DNA of 64,000 nt. It comes from Streptomyces leeuwenhoekii (GTDB taxonomy: Bacteria; Actinomycetota; Actinomycetes; Streptomycetales; Streptomycetaceae). Under the pieces are notes generated by a model. The model was not told the origin of the DNA. It did no database searches and saw only the letters and a program-made list of their open reading frames with translations. Location: assembly GCF_001013905.1 (NCBI RefSeq), contig NZ_LN831790.1:5780001-5844000 (forward strand). The letters run 5' to 3'. This document shows, piece by piece, positions 31,655-40,558 of the stretch. The translations under genes and the position numbers were made by a program. Every line of letters starts with the position of its first letter. Within the stretch, counting starts at the first letter, position 1.

Positions 31655-33064
31655 TCACACGTCGAAGTACAGCTCGAACTCGTGCGGGTGCGGGCGGAGC
31701 TGGAGCGGCGCGATCTCGTTCGCGCGCTTGAAGTCGATCCACGTCTCGATCAGGTCCGGCGTGAACACGTCGCCCTGGAGGAGGAACTCGTGGTCGGCCT
31801 CCAGACGGTCGAGGACGGCGCCGAGGGAGGTCGGGACCTGCGCGACGTTGGCGTGCTCCTCGGGAGCCAGCTCGTAGAGGTCCTTGTCGATCGGCTCGGC
31901 CGGCTCGATCTTGTTCTTGATGCCGTCCAGGCCGGCCAGCAGCAGCGCCGAGAAGGCCAGGTACGGGTTGCCGGAGGCGTCCGGGGCGCGGAACTCGACG
32001 CGCTTGGCCTTCGGGTTCGAGCCGGTGATCGGGATACGCATCGCGGCGGAGCGGTTGCGCTGCGAGTACACCAGGTTCACCGGCGCCTCGAAGCCCGGCA
32101 CCAGGCGGTGGTAGGAGTTCACGGTCGGGTTGGTGAAGGCCAGCAGCGACGGGGCGTGCTTGAGGATGCCGCCGATGTAGTAGCGGGCGGTGTCCGACAG
32201 GCCCGCGTAGCCCTGCTCGTCGTAGAAGAGCGGCTCGCCGTTGCTCCACAGCGACTGGTGGACGTGCATGCCCGAGCCGTTGTCACCGAAGATCGGCTTC
32301 GGCATGAAGGTCGCCGTCTTGCCGTTCTTCCACGCCACGTTCTTCACGATGTACTTGAAGAGCTGGAGGTCGTCGGCGGCGGCGAGCAGCGTGTTGAACT
32401 TGTAGTTGATCTCGGCCTGGCCGGCGGTGCCCACCTCGTGGTGCTGGCGCTCGACCTTGAGGCCGGCCCGCTCCAGCTCCAGGGAGATCTCGGCGCGCAG
32501 GTCGGCGAAGTGGTCGACCGGCGGGACCGGGAAGTAGCCGCCCTTGTAGCGGACCTTGTACCCGCGGTTGTCCTCCACGGCGCCGGTGTTCCAGGCACCC
32601 GCCTCGGAGTCGATGTGGTAGAAGGACTCGTTCGCGCTGGTGGCGAAGCGGACGGAGTCGAAGACGTAGAACTCGGCCTCGGGACCGAAGTAGGCGGTGT
32701 CCGCGATACCGGTCGACGCCAGGTAGGCCTCGGCCTTCTTCGCCACGTTCCGCGGGTCACGGGAGTACTGCTCGCCGGTGATCGGGTCGTGGATGAAGAA
32801 GTTGACGTTGAGCGTCTTGTCCCGGCGGAACGGGTCGACACGGGCGGTCGACAGGTCCGCGCGCAGCGCCATGTCGGACTCGTGAATGGCCTGGAAACCG
32901 CGGATCGAGGAACCGTCGAAGGCGAGCTCCTCGTCCGGGTCGAACGCCTCGGCGGGCACCGTGAAGTGCTGCATGACGCCCGGGAGGTCGCAGAAACGGA
33001 CATCGATGAACTTGACGTCCTCGTCCGCGATGAACTTCTTGGCCTCGTCGGCGTTCTGGAACAT
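31655..33064 (-). CDS. glnA: Glutamine synthetase type I
   Basis: A 469-residue GSI enzyme, the dodecameric main glutamine synthetase. Motifs in order: [31 protein letters not shown] (metal site), [16 protein letters not shown], the ATP-site [30 protein letters not shown] and an adenylylation loop [11 protein letters not shown] in which the tyrosine is residue 397, the position modified by GlnE. AGGAGGAG precedes ATG 33064. A canonical GlnR box lies about 100 bases upstream, so nitrogen supply controls both transcription (GlnR) and activity (GlnE, encoded at 3.9-6.9 kb). Confidence 0.98.
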   Translation of the reverse strand: MFQNADEAKKFIADEDVKFIDVRFCDLPGVMQHFTVPAEAFDPDEELAFDGSSIRGFQAIHESDMALRADLSTARVDPFRRDKTLNVNFFIHDPITGEQYSRDPRNVAKKAEAYLASTGIADTAYFGPEAEFYVFDSVRFATSANESFYHIDSEAGAWNTGAVEDNRGYKVRYKGGYFPVPPVDHFADLRAEISLELERAGLKVERQHHEVGTAGQAEINYKFNTLLAAADDLQLFKYIVKNVAWKNGKTATFMPKPIFGDNGSGMHVHQSLWSNGEPLFYDEQGYAGLSDTARYYIGGILKHAPSLLAFTNPTVNSYHRLVPGFEAPVNLVYSQRNRSAAMRIPITGSNPKAKRVEFRAPDASGNPYLAFSALLLAGLDGIKNKIEPAEPIDKDLYELAPEEHANVAQVPTSLGAVLDRLEADHEFLLQGDVFTPDLIETWIDFKRANEIAPLQLRPHPHEFELYFDV

Positions 33065-33161
33065 CCAGCTCCTCCTACTCCCGACCGTGCCGCCGGGGTG
33101 GTAGATCGTTCGTGCGGCCAGTGCGGGTGGCACACGCTGTGCTCGACCCTAAGGACGGGTG

Positions 33162-33199
33162 ATTTCTCGGGCGTGACCCGTTTGTTTCGCAGAAGTTAA
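33162..33199 (-). promoter_or_regulatory. GlnR box upstream of glnA
   Basis: On the minus strand the site reads TTAAC, six bases, GAAAC, six, GTCAC, six, GAAAT, a near-complete match to the GlnR consensus. It is 98-135 bases before the glnA start, almost the same distance as the glnII box. Confidence 0.88.
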
Positions 33200-33295
33200 C
33201 CGGACTTCCCGCCACTGACCCGCCGCACCTTTCCACGGTAGCTCTCGCGTACCCCGCCGTGCCCCGGTCATATCCGGGCGCAGTACCGTGTACGG

Positions 33296-33763
33296 GTGGA
33301 CAAGAGGCAAGCAATCGGATCATGGCTGTCCGGGCCGCGCACGGCCATGGAGGACGCCGGGGCCGACTTCGGGTACCGGGGCCGGCAGCTCGGTCTGCCG
33401 GAGGAGGGGCCGGGCTCGATCGCCGGTCCCGGGCGGCGGATCGGCGCGCTGGCCGTGGACTGGGCCCTGTGCCTGCTGATCGCATACGGCCTCATCACCG
33501 ACGGCTACGGCCAGGCGACGTCCAACTGGGCGCTGCTCATCTTCTTCGTCCTGAGCGTCCTGACCGTCGGCACCGTCGGCTTCACCCCGGGCAAGCGGCT
33601 GCTCGGCCTGCGGGTCGTCGAGCTCGGCACCGGCCGGGTCAGCCCGCCGCGCGCCCTGCTGCGCTCGGTGCTGCTGTGCCTGGCGGTCCCGGCCCTGATC
33701 TGGGACCGCGACGGCCGCGGCCTGCACGACCGGCTGGCGCGCACGGTCGAGGTGCGGCTCTGA
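33296..33763 (+). CDS. RDD-family membrane protein
   Basis: A 155-residue protein with the RDD domain: an Arg at the start of the first span (GRRIGALAVDWALCLLIAYG), a second span (WALLIFFVLSVLTVGTVGF), the FTPGKRLLGLRVVE motif, and the C-terminal DRDGRGLHDRLARTVEV with the two Asp residues that give the family its name. Its transport role is not established. GTG 33296 lies six bases after TACCGT (33284-33289), so it is leaderless. It is divergent from glnA and convergent with the DUF4191 gene. Confidence 0.92.
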   Translation: MDKRQAIGSWLSGPRTAMEDAGADFGYRGRQLGLPEEGPGSIAGPGRRIGALAVDWALCLLIAYGLITDGYGQATSNWALLIFFVLSVLTVGTVGFTPGKRLLGLRVVELGTGRVSPPRALLRSVLLCLAVPALIWDRDGRGLHDRLARTVEVRL

Positions 33764-33782
33764 CCGGCGCTGCTCACGCGTC

Positions 33783-33814
33783 AAGGGGCGCCCGGATCTC
33801 TCCGGGCGCCCCTT
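33783..33814. terminator. Bidirectional terminator
   Basis: AAGGGGCGCCCGGA (33783-33796) and TCCGGGCGCCCCTT (33801-33814) are perfect 14-base arms around TCTC, with A and T tracts at the edges. It lies between the convergent RDD and DUF4191 genes. Confidence 0.9.
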
Positions 33815-33838
33815 TGCACATTGCACGTACGGGGGTGA

Positions 33839-34540
33839 TCAGCGGCCTCTCGGTCCGCCCTTCGGCAGGCGCATGCCCTTCGGCATCGGGCCCTTGGGCA
33901 GCGGCATGTTGCTCATCAGGTCGCCCAGCGCGCGCAGCCGGTCGTTGGTCGTGGTGACCTGCGGGCCGGTCAGCACGCGCGGCAGCTTGAGCATGGTGGT
34001 GCGCAGCTTCTTCAGCTCCACCTGGCCCTCGCCGGTGCCCACGATCAGGTCGTGGACGGGCACGTCGGCCACGATCCGGTTCATCTTCTTCTTCTCGGCG
34101 GCGATCAGGGACTTCACCCGGTTCGGGTTGCCCTCGCCGACCAGCACGATGCCGGCCTTGCCGACCGCGCGGTGCACCACGTCCTGGTTGCGGTTCATCG
34201 CCACCGCGGGGGTCGTCGTCCAGCCCCGGCCGATGTTGTCGAGCACCGCCGCGGCGGCGCCCGGCTGGCCCTCCATCTGGCCGAAGGCCGCCCGCTCGGC
34301 CCGGCGCCCGAACACGATCGCCGTCGCGAGGAAGGCGAGGAGCAGGCCCAGGATGCCGAGATAGATGGGGTGACCGATCAGGAAGCCGATCGCGAGGAAG
34401 ACACCGAAGGTGATGATGCCGACAGCCGCGAGTACAAGACCGATCTTCTTGTCGGCCCTGCGGGTCATCTTGTAGGTCAGGGCGATCTGCTTCAGTCGCC
34501 CGGGGTTCGCAGTCTCCGCCGCGTTGTCCTTCCTCGCCAT
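33839..34540 (-). CDS. DUF4191 integral membrane protein
   Basis: A 233-residue protein. The N-terminus is charged (ARKDNAAETANPGRLKQIA), followed by two adjacent transmembrane helices at about 34-80 (IGLVLAAVGIITFGVFLAIG and IYLGILGLLLAFLATAIVFG). The cytoplasmic C-terminal part has VGEGNPNRVKSLIAAEKKKM and ends in a Pro/Lys/Gly-rich tail. DUF4191 is conserved across actinobacteria near lipA and glnA with no known function. ATG 34540 is seven bases after TAGACT, so the transcript is probably leaderless. Confidence 0.92.
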   Translation of the reverse strand: MARKDNAAETANPGRLKQIALTYKMTRRADKKIGLVLAAVGIITFGVFLAIGFLIGHPIYLGILGLLLAFLATAIVFGRRAERAAFGQMEGQPGAAAAVLDNIGRGWTTTPAVAMNRNQDVVHRAVGKAGIVLVGEGNPNRVKSLIAAEKKKMNRIVADVPVHDLIVGTGEGQVELKKLRTTMLKLPRVLTGPQVTTTNDRLRALGDLMSNMPLPKGPMPKGMRLPKGGPRGR

Positions 34541-34606
34541 GCCACGAAGTCTACGTGGCCCCCGCGGCGCCCACGACGGCAGTGCCCGGCGGGACGGGGG
34601 CGGGGG

Positions 34607-34810
34607 TCAGTGGCGGCGGGCGGCCACCGCCTGCTCCAGGACCCGCTGCGCCTCGGTCCGGTCCTTGGCGCGGCGGCGGTCCTCCAGGACGGAGGTCCAG
34701 GCGTTGCGGCGGGCGGTGCGCTGGCCGCCGCTCATGAGCAGCGATTCGACGGCCCGCAGGGCGGTGGCGAACGACGGGATCGCGGTGGCGCGGACGGGTG
34801 CGGCCTGCAT
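34607..34810 (-). CDS. Small conserved protein (67 residues)
   Basis: A 67-residue protein, rich in Ala and Arg and predicted helical, containing FATALRAVESLLMSGGQRTA and a basic VLEDRRRAKDRTEAQRVLEQ segment. I recognise it as the small gene found between lipA and DUF4191 in Streptomyces; no function is known. ATG 34810 is preferred; the frame remains open to 34873. A G-rich GAGGGG stretch lies upstream as a possible ribosome site. Confidence 0.7.
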   Translation of the reverse strand: MQAAPVRATAIPSFATALRAVESLLMSGGQRTARRNAWTSVLEDRRRAKDRTEAQRVLEQAVAARRH

Positions 34811-34947
34811 CGTGGAGGTCCCCCCTCGGTACGGCACGGGGTGCGGGTGCACACGGTGTGATGTCAGGGTCACTGATTGGTGTTACCAGGGCGTGACCGG
34901 CCGGTCAAACGCCCATGAAGCCCCGGTGGGCGGGGGCGGAACGCCGA

Positions 34948-34994
34948 CGCGGCCCCGACCGGCGCCCTCATCTGCGAGGACGGTCGGGACCGCG
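34948..34994 (-). terminator. Likely terminator downstream of lipA
   Basis: CGCGGCCCCGACCG (34948-34961) pairs with CGGTCGGGACCGCG (34981-34994) with one wobble, around a 19-base loop. It lies about 90 bases past the lipA stop. Confidence 0.55.
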
Positions 34995-35013
34995 TCGTAC
35001 CGGGTGATACCGG

Positions 35014-35027
35014 CAAGTAATTACTTG
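35014..35027. promoter_or_regulatory. AT-rich perfect palindrome CAAGTAATTACTTG
   Basis: A perfect 14-base palindrome with 10 of 14 bases A or T, in a genome of about 72% G+C. It sits between lipA (stop at 35081) and the 67-residue protein gene. It could be a protein-binding site or part of the 3' processing of lipA mRNA. No known regulator is assigned. Confidence 0.45.
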
Positions 35028-35080
35028 TGCGCGAATTCACACGCGCGGCGGTCCTCCAGGAGAGGAGGGCGGGCGGCGGG

Positions 35081-36070
35081 TCAGACGGCCTGGGTGGCGA
35101 CGGCCGCGCTCTCCTGCCGGGGAGCGGCCGAGTGGCGCTGCTCGATCGCCATCTGGTACAGGCGCCCCGCGCGGTAGGAGGAGCGCACCAGCGGGCCGGA
35201 CATCACGCCGGAGAAGCCGATCTGCTCGGCCTCCTCCTTCAGCTCCACGAACTCCTGCGGCTTGACCCAGCGCTCCACGGGGTGGTGGCGCACGGACGGG
35301 CGCAGGTACTGCGTGATGGTGATCAGCTCGCAGCCGGCGTCGTGCAGCTCCTTCAGTGCCTCGCTGATCTCCTCACGGGTCTCGCCCATGCCGAGGATCA
35401 GGTTGGACTTGGTGACCAGACCGAAGTCGCGGGCCTCGGTGATCACCTTCAGGGAGCGCTCGTAGCGGAAGCCGGGGCGGATGCGCTTGAAGATGCGGGG
35501 GACCGTCTCGACGTTGTGCGCGAAGACCTCGGGGCGGGACTCGAAGACCTCCTGGAGCAGCTCCGGCACCGCGTTGAAGTCGGGGGCGAGCAGCTCGACC
35601 TTGGTGCGGCCGGCCTCGCGGTCCGCCGTCTGCTGGTGGATCTGGCGCACGGTCTCGGCGTACAGCCAGGCGCCGCCGTCCGGGAGGTCGTCGCGGGCGA
35701 CGCCGGTGATGGTGGCGTAGTTCAGGTCCATGGTGACCACGGACTCGCCGACGCGGCGGGGTTCGTCGCGGTCGAGCGCCTCGGGCTTGCCGGTGTCGAT
35801 CTGGCAGAAGTCGCAGCGCCGGGTGCACTGGTCGCCGCCGATGAGGAAGGTGGCCTCCCGGTCCTCCCAGCACTCGTAGATGTTGGGGCAGCCGGCTTCC
35901 TGGCAGACCGTGTGCAGGCCCTCGCTCTTCACGAGGTTCTGCATCTTCGTGTACTCGGGACCCATTTTCGCCCGGGTCTTGATCCACTCGGGCTTGCGCT
36001 CGATGGGGGTCTGGCTGTTGCGGACCTCCAGGCGCAGCATCTTGCGTCCGTCGGGTGCGACTGCGGACAC
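35081..36070 (-). CDS. lipA: Lipoyl synthase
   Basis: A 329-residue radical-SAM enzyme that inserts two sulfur atoms into octanoyl groups bound to lipoyl domains. Both iron-sulfur sites are intact: the auxiliary cluster cysteines C56, C61 and C67 ([12 protein letters not shown]) and the SAM-cluster cysteines C82, C86 and C89 (CTRRCDFC). The start is GTG 36070. It lies 154 bases downstream of lipB, which makes its substrate, and the E2 protein encoded at 48.7-50.6 kb carries two lipoyl domains that need this cofactor. Confidence 0.97.
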   Translation of the reverse strand: MSAVAPDGRKMLRLEVRNSQTPIERKPEWIKTRAKMGPEYTKMQNLVKSEGLHTVCQEAGCPNIYECWEDREATFLIGGDQCTRRCDFCQIDTGKPEALDRDEPRRVGESVVTMDLNYATITGVARDDLPDGGAWLYAETVRQIHQQTADREAGRTKVELLAPDFNAVPELLQEVFESRPEVFAHNVETVPRIFKRIRPGFRYERSLKVITEARDFGLVTKSNLILGMGETREEISEALKELHDAGCELITITQYLRPSVRHHPVERWVKPQEFVELKEEAEQIGFSGVMSGPLVRSSYRAGRLYQMAIEQRHSAAPRQESAAVATQAV

Positions 36071-36224
36071 GACCGGCTCCCTAGCGTTGATTCTTCGGCG
36101 TCCCTCAGGGTACGCCCGTTGTTTCCGTGCCCGGCGAGGGTGCCTGGCCTGCCGGGGGCCGCCGCCCCCGGACCCCCGCTCCGGCCCCGGACGGGCCTTG
36201 TCCCCAACGCCGGACGGGCTGGAT

Positions 36225-37022
36225 TTATGCCGGGGTCTTCTCGATCACCCTCGGCTTCAGGTCCGCGTTCTCCAGGACGTCCCGCAGATGGCGTTCGACC
36301 ACCGGCAGCACCTCCGCGATGGTCACGTCCCGGCCCAGTTCGCCGGCGAGCGAGGCGACGCCCGCGTCCCGGATCCCGCAGGGGATGATGCGGTCGAACC
36401 ACGTCATGTCGGGGTTCACGTTGAACGAGAAGCCGTGCATGGTGACGCCCTTGGCCACCCGGATGCCGATCTGCGCGATCTTGCGGTCCTCGCGGCGCTG
36501 GCCGGCGTTGGACGGGGCGTACTCCGGGCCGTTCAGACGCGGGTCGAACTCGTCGTCGTTCAGGCGCGGGTCGAAGTCCAGGGACAGGCCGCCGAGGGCG
36601 GGCCGCCGCTCGACGGGGTCGCCGAGGACCCACACGCCGCTGCGGCCCTCCACCCGGGTCGTCTCCAGGCCGAACTCCGCGCAGGTGCGGATCAGCGCCT
36701 CCTCCAGCCGTCGTACGTGCGCGACCACGTCCACCGGGCGCGGGAGCTTCTGGATCGGGTAGCCCACCAACTGGCCCGGTCCGTGCCAGGTGATCTTCCC
36801 GCCGCGGTCCACGTCGATGACGGGGGTGCCGTCGAGGGGCCTCTCGTCGTCCGCGGTGCGCCGGCCCGCCGTGTAGACCGGCGGGTGTTCGAGAAGCAGC
36901 ACGGTGTCGGGAACCTCGTCGGCGAACCGCGCCGCGTGCACCCGGCGCTGCTCGTCCCACGCCTGCTGGTACTCGACGGCCTCGGATCCGAACCCCATGC
37001 GGACGAACCGCAACTCACTCAC
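36225..37022 (-). CDS. lipB: Octanoyl-[ACP]:protein octanoyltransferase
   Basis: A 265-residue LipB enzyme that moves octanoate from acyl carrier protein to the lysine of lipoyl domains. Catalytic C215 ([10 protein letters not shown]) and K191 ([13 protein letters not shown]) are present, as are the [16 protein letters not shown] and RRLEEALI motifs. The GTG 37022 start follows GGGAGG by nine bases; the frame stays open further upstream. An insertion near residues 149-165 contains a tandem duplication of a nine-residue unit, FDPRLNDDE then FDPRLNGPE, seen also at DNA level with a 27-base period. It is upstream of lipA on the same strand. Confidence 0.96.
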   Translation of the reverse strand: MSELRFVRMGFGSEAVEYQQAWDEQRRVHAARFADEVPDTVLLLEHPPVYTAGRRTADDERPLDGTPVIDVDRGGKITWHGPGQLVGYPIQKLPRPVDVVAHVRRLEEALIRTCAEFGLETTRVEGRSGVWVLGDPVERRPALGGLSLDFDPRLNDDEFDPRLNGPEYAPSNAGQRREDRKIAQIGIRVAKGVTMHGFSFNVNPDMTWFDRIIPCGIRDAGVASLAGELGRDVTIAEVLPVVERHLRDVLENADLKPRVIEKTPA

Positions 37023-37277
37023 GGCAAGCGCCTCCCTGGAAGGACGTAAGGCACGCAGTGTGCCCACGCCACTGTACGTCCGCCCCCCGGGCGCCCACCG
37101 GGGGGCCGTCGGGCGTCAGCCCGGAACTCGATCCTCACACGATCGGATGAATGACCGGCAAAGTGTGTGATGACGTGCTTACTCTCCGCTACATTCGCGC
37201 CGTCACGAGGCCATAAGGGCTGCTCACAGGCAATCCGGACGCATGTTCGCTCCGGAAGGCAGGAGACCGCACCGCAG

Positions 37278-38756
37278 ATGACGGAACGACCCGCGCAGCG
37301 CACTCCCAACCGCCAGCTCGCCGCGCTCATCGCAGAAGCGGGGTTCTCCAACGCAGGTCTCGCCCGTCGCGTCGACCAGCTCGGCCTCGAACACGGGCTG
37401 GACCTGAGATACGACAAGACGTCCGTCACCCGGTGGCTGCGCGGCCAGCAACCCCGGGGCACCACCCCGGCCCTGATCGCCGAGGTCTTCACCCGCCGCC
37501 TCGGGCGCCGCCTCACCGCCCAGGACCTCGGGCTGGACGCCTGCGCCCCCGTCTACGCCGGCCTGGAGTTCGCCGCCACCCCGGAGGAGGCCGTCGACAT
37601 CGTCAGCGGCCTGTGGCGCAAGGACTCCGGCAGCCACGCGGAGCTGCGCAAGATCGCGTTCACCCCGGCCGGGCTGGTCGTGCCCAGCCGGGACTGGCTG
37701 ATCGGCCGCGCCGACGAGAAGGTCGGCCGCGGCGAGGCGGCCGTCCGCATCCCCGCCCAGGGCCGCGGGAGCGCGCCGGCCGGGCCCCCGGCCCCGGCCG
37801 AGCCGGGAGCGCCCGCCGCCCGCAGACGCCCTCCGGCCGAGCGCGGCCCCGGCCAGCGGGTCACCGCCGGGGACCTCGCCGCGCTGCGCTCGGTCGGCGA
37901 GCTGTTCCGCACCCTGGACGACATGTACGGCGGCGGCCACGCCCGCCAGGCCCTCGTGCGCTACCTGGAGCACGAACTGGAGCCGATGCTGCGCGGCACC
38001 TACGGCGAGCAGACCGGCCGCCGCCTGTTCGCCGCCGCGGCCGACCTCACCCGGCTCGCGGGCTGGACGTCGTACGACATCGCCGCGCACGGCCTCGCCC
38101 AGCGCTACTTCGTGCAGGCGCTGCGGCTCGCGCAGGCCGCCGGCGACCGGGCGTACGGCTCCTACGTCCTGGTCACCATGAGCCGGCAGGCGGTGTACCT
38201 CGGCCACGGCCGGGAGGCCGTGCAACTCGCCCGCGTCGCCCAGCAGGGGGCGGGCACCAGTGTGGCGCCCGTGGTGCAGTGCCTGCTGCACGCCTCCGAG
38301 GCGCGCGGGCACGCGGTGCTCGGCGAGGTGCGGGCCTGCACCGCGGCGCTGGTGCGGGCCGAACGCGCCCTGGCGGCCGCCCGGCCGGGGGACGAGGTGC
38401 CGCACTGGGCGCGCTTCTTCGACGAGGCCCAGCTCGCCGACGAGTTCGGGCACTGCCACCGCGACCTCCAGCAGTTCCGCGCCGCCGCCCAGCACGCGGA
38501 GCGCTCGCTGCAACTGCGCGCGCCCGTGTACGCCCGCAGCCGGCTGTTCTGCCGCGTCGTCCTCGCCACCGCCCGTCTCGGCCTGGGCGAGCTCGACGAG
38601 GCCTGCCGGCTCGGCGCCGAGGCGGCCGGGCAGGCGGCGGAGATCCGGTCGGTGCGGGCGGTGGAGTACGTCCGGGACTTCGAGCGCCGGCTGGAGCCGT
38701 ACAAGGACGCGGCGCCGGTGCGGGGGTACCGGGACAAGGTGGCGGCCCTGGGGTGA
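37278..38756 (+). CDS. Regulator with N-terminal HTH-like and C-terminal TPR-like repeats
   Basis: A 492-residue protein typical of Streptomyces developmental regulators of the NsdA-like type. The N-terminal 90 residues hold a helix-turn-helix-like segment (NRQLAALIAEAGFSNAGLAR, then DKTSVTRWLRGQQPRG). A Pro/Ala linker (about 158-195) leads to helical repeats (RYLEHELEPMLRGTYGEQTG, LAQRYFVQALRLAQAAGDRA) that resemble tetratricopeptide repeats. The TPR label is from pattern. ATG 37278 has AGGAGA about 13 bases upstream, rather far. A -10-like TACATT lies at 37190-37195. Targets unknown; it is divergent from lipB. Confidence 0.82.
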   Translation: MTERPAQRTPNRQLAALIAEAGFSNAGLARRVDQLGLEHGLDLRYDKTSVTRWLRGQQPRGTTPALIAEVFTRRLGRRLTAQDLGLDACAPVYAGLEFAATPEEAVDIVSGLWRKDSGSHAELRKIAFTPAGLVVPSRDWLIGRADEKVGRGEAAVRIPAQGRGSAPAGPPAPAEPGAPAARRRPPAERGPGQRVTAGDLAALRSVGELFRTLDDMYGGGHARQALVRYLEHELEPMLRGTYGEQTGRRLFAAAADLTRLAGWTSYDIAAHGLAQRYFVQALRLAQAAGDRAYGSYVLVTMSRQAVYLGHGREAVQLARVAQQGAGTSVAPVVQCLLHASEARGHAVLGEVRACTAALVRAERALAAARPGDEVPHWARFFDEAQLADEFGHCHRDLQQFRAAAQHAERSLQLRAPVYARSRLFCRVVLATARLGLGELDEACRLGAEAAGQAAEIRSVRAVEYVRDFERRLEPYKDAAPVRGYRDKVAALG

Positions 38757-38798
38757 ACGGGGCCGGGCCCCGGCCCGGTCCACCCCGGGGGCGGCGGC

Positions 38799-40226
38799 TC
38801 AGGCCGCCCGCGCGGCCGGCAGCGGGTCGGCCGCGTGCATCGAGCCCGCGGCCCCCAGGTCGGCCAGGATCGCCGCCGCCGCCCGGTGCGCGGAGCGCAG
38901 CGCGCCCTGCACCGTGCTGGTGTCCCGGTGGTCGCCGCACACGTACAGCCCGGCCAGCAGCCGCACGGGCCGGTGCGGGTCGTGCGGCGGGCGCATCGCG
39001 GGCACCGCCTCGGCGGTGTGGTGCACGGCGAGCGTCTCCCAGCGCGCCGTCGAGGTGCCGTACAGACGCTCCAGGTGCATGCGTACGGCGGTGTCCACGC
39101 CGGGCGGCGGCGGGCCCAGCACGGTGGAGGACACCAGCGCCCTGCCGGCCGGGGCCCGGGACGGGTCGACATGGCTGACCACCGCCGTGTGCGCGACCGG
39201 GCCGCCGCGGTCGGCGTCGAGGAGCAGCGCGGCACCGGTCGCGGGCGGCTCGTCCGTGGTGTGGTGCACCACCGTCACCGGGTGGAAGTCCGGCACGCGC
39301 AGACCGGGCAGCAGCTCGGCGGCGGCGCGCGCGCCGGTCGCCAGCAGGACGGCCCGGCAGCGGATCTCGCCGTGCTCGGCGGTGGTCACCGCGTTGGTGG
39401 CGATCGAGGTGACCCGGACACCGGTGCGCACGGTGCCCGGCGGCAGGGCGCGCGCCAGCCGCTCGGGCAGCGCCTCCGCGCCCCCCTCCGGCAGGCACAG
39501 GCGCCCGCCGGCGAAGGCGCGCAGCGCGAGGTCCGCGCACCGGCTGGAGGTGGTCAGCTCCGGGTCGCACAGCAGCGCGGAGAGCAGGGGACGCAGAAAA
39601 CCGTCGACCGCGCGGGCGGGCAGACCGCGGGCCTCGAGGGCCTGTGCGGCGGGCAGCTCGGGGCGGGCCAGCAGCCGGTCGACGGGCGTGCCCGCCAGCC
39701 GTGTGAGGGCGGCCCCGAGGCGGGCCTGGTCGACGGCGGTGCCCAGTGGAGCGCCCGCCCGGCCGCGGGGCACCGGCGCCGCCCTCCCGGGCGTCCTCGG
39801 CGCGGACGCGAGCCGCCTGGGCGCAGATCCCGGCCGGGGGGCGCCGGCCAGGGCGCGCACCACATGGAGTGCGCCCCTTGTGCCCCCGGCGAACGCGCCC
39901 CGGGCGCTCCCCGCGCTCGCCACCGCGCCCGCACGGTGGCGGCGCCCGTCGCTGTGCAGCAGCACCCCCGGGGCGAACGACCGCAGCGCGAGGCCGTCCA
40001 GCCCGGGAGCGAGCCGTAGTTCGGAATAGGCCGTGGACAGCAACTGCCCGATTCTGTCGAGCCGGAATCCGTCCACCTTCTCGGTCGCCATCCGGCCGCC
40101 CACCCCATGGGCGGCCTCCAGGACCACGGTCGACACTCCAGCGCCGGTCAGCCGGTGTGCCGCGGCGAGTCCGGCGACCCCGGCCCCCACGACGACGACG
40201 TCCGCCTGGTACGTGGGCTCAAGCAC
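38799..40226 (-). CDS. FAD-dependent amine oxidase/protoporphyrinogen oxidase-like protein
   Basis: A 475-residue flavoprotein. The N-terminal FAD site is VVVVGAGVAGLAAAHRLTGA (GxGxxG) with a downstream VVLEAAHGVGGRMATE motif typical of the amine oxidase/phytoene desaturase group. A second FAD-contact motif, GLYVCGDHRDTSTVQGALRS, is near the C-terminus. There are no carotenoid genes nearby, so the substrate is unknown. GTG 40226 follows AGGAGG by five bases. An Ala/Arg-rich insert around residues 110-145 looks poorly ordered. Confidence 0.9.
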   Translation of the reverse strand: MLEPTYQADVVVVGAGVAGLAAAHRLTGAGVSTVVLEAAHGVGGRMATEKVDGFRLDRIGQLLSTAYSELRLAPGLDGLALRSFAPGVLLHSDGRRHRAGAVASAGSARGAFAGGTRGALHVVRALAGAPRPGSAPRRLASAPRTPGRAAPVPRGRAGAPLGTAVDQARLGAALTRLAGTPVDRLLARPELPAAQALEARGLPARAVDGFLRPLLSALLCDPELTTSSRCADLALRAFAGGRLCLPEGGAEALPERLARALPPGTVRTGVRVTSIATNAVTTAEHGEIRCRAVLLATGARAAAELLPGLRVPDFHPVTVVHHTTDEPPATGAALLLDADRGGPVAHTAVVSHVDPSRAPAGRALVSSTVLGPPPPGVDTAVRMHLERLYGTSTARWETLAVHHTAEAVPAMRPPHDPHRPVRLLAGLYVCGDHRDTSTVQGALRSAHRAAAAILADLGAAGSMHAADPLPAARAA

Positions 40227-40558
40227 GTGCCCCTCCTCGAGGTTGCGCGGCCGCTGGAGACGTGATGCCCCCAACAGGCGTCCGGAATACCCGAGTTCTG
40301 GACGAGAGTAGGACTGAGATCGGTCAAAGGAAGTCGCGCATGAGCAGAGCACGGTCGCACGACGGTCGCATACGGCTCGCATACGACTCGTCCGCCGCTC
40401 CCGTCCGGCTCGTGCCGGACTCGTGCCCGACTCCGGTCCGCCGCGTGTCCGGCTCACGTCCGGCCGGTATCCGGTTCGCGTCCGGCCGGGACGCACCGGG
40501 GACGTACCGGGGACGGACACCGGGGCCGGGGGAGTGGCCGGGAGCGGCGGCTCTCCGG
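40227..40558. repeat. Gene-free gap with degenerate GTCCGGCTCG-type repeats
   Basis: No gene is supported in these 331 bases. From about 40370 to 40500 the sequence iterates variants of CGTCCGGCTCG/CGTCCGGCCGG at roughly 20-base intervals, followed by ACGTACCGGGGACGGACACC. The repeat is too decayed to define a clean unit. It lies upstream of the flavoprotein gene and downstream of the SDR gene, both on the minus strand. Confidence 0.45.
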
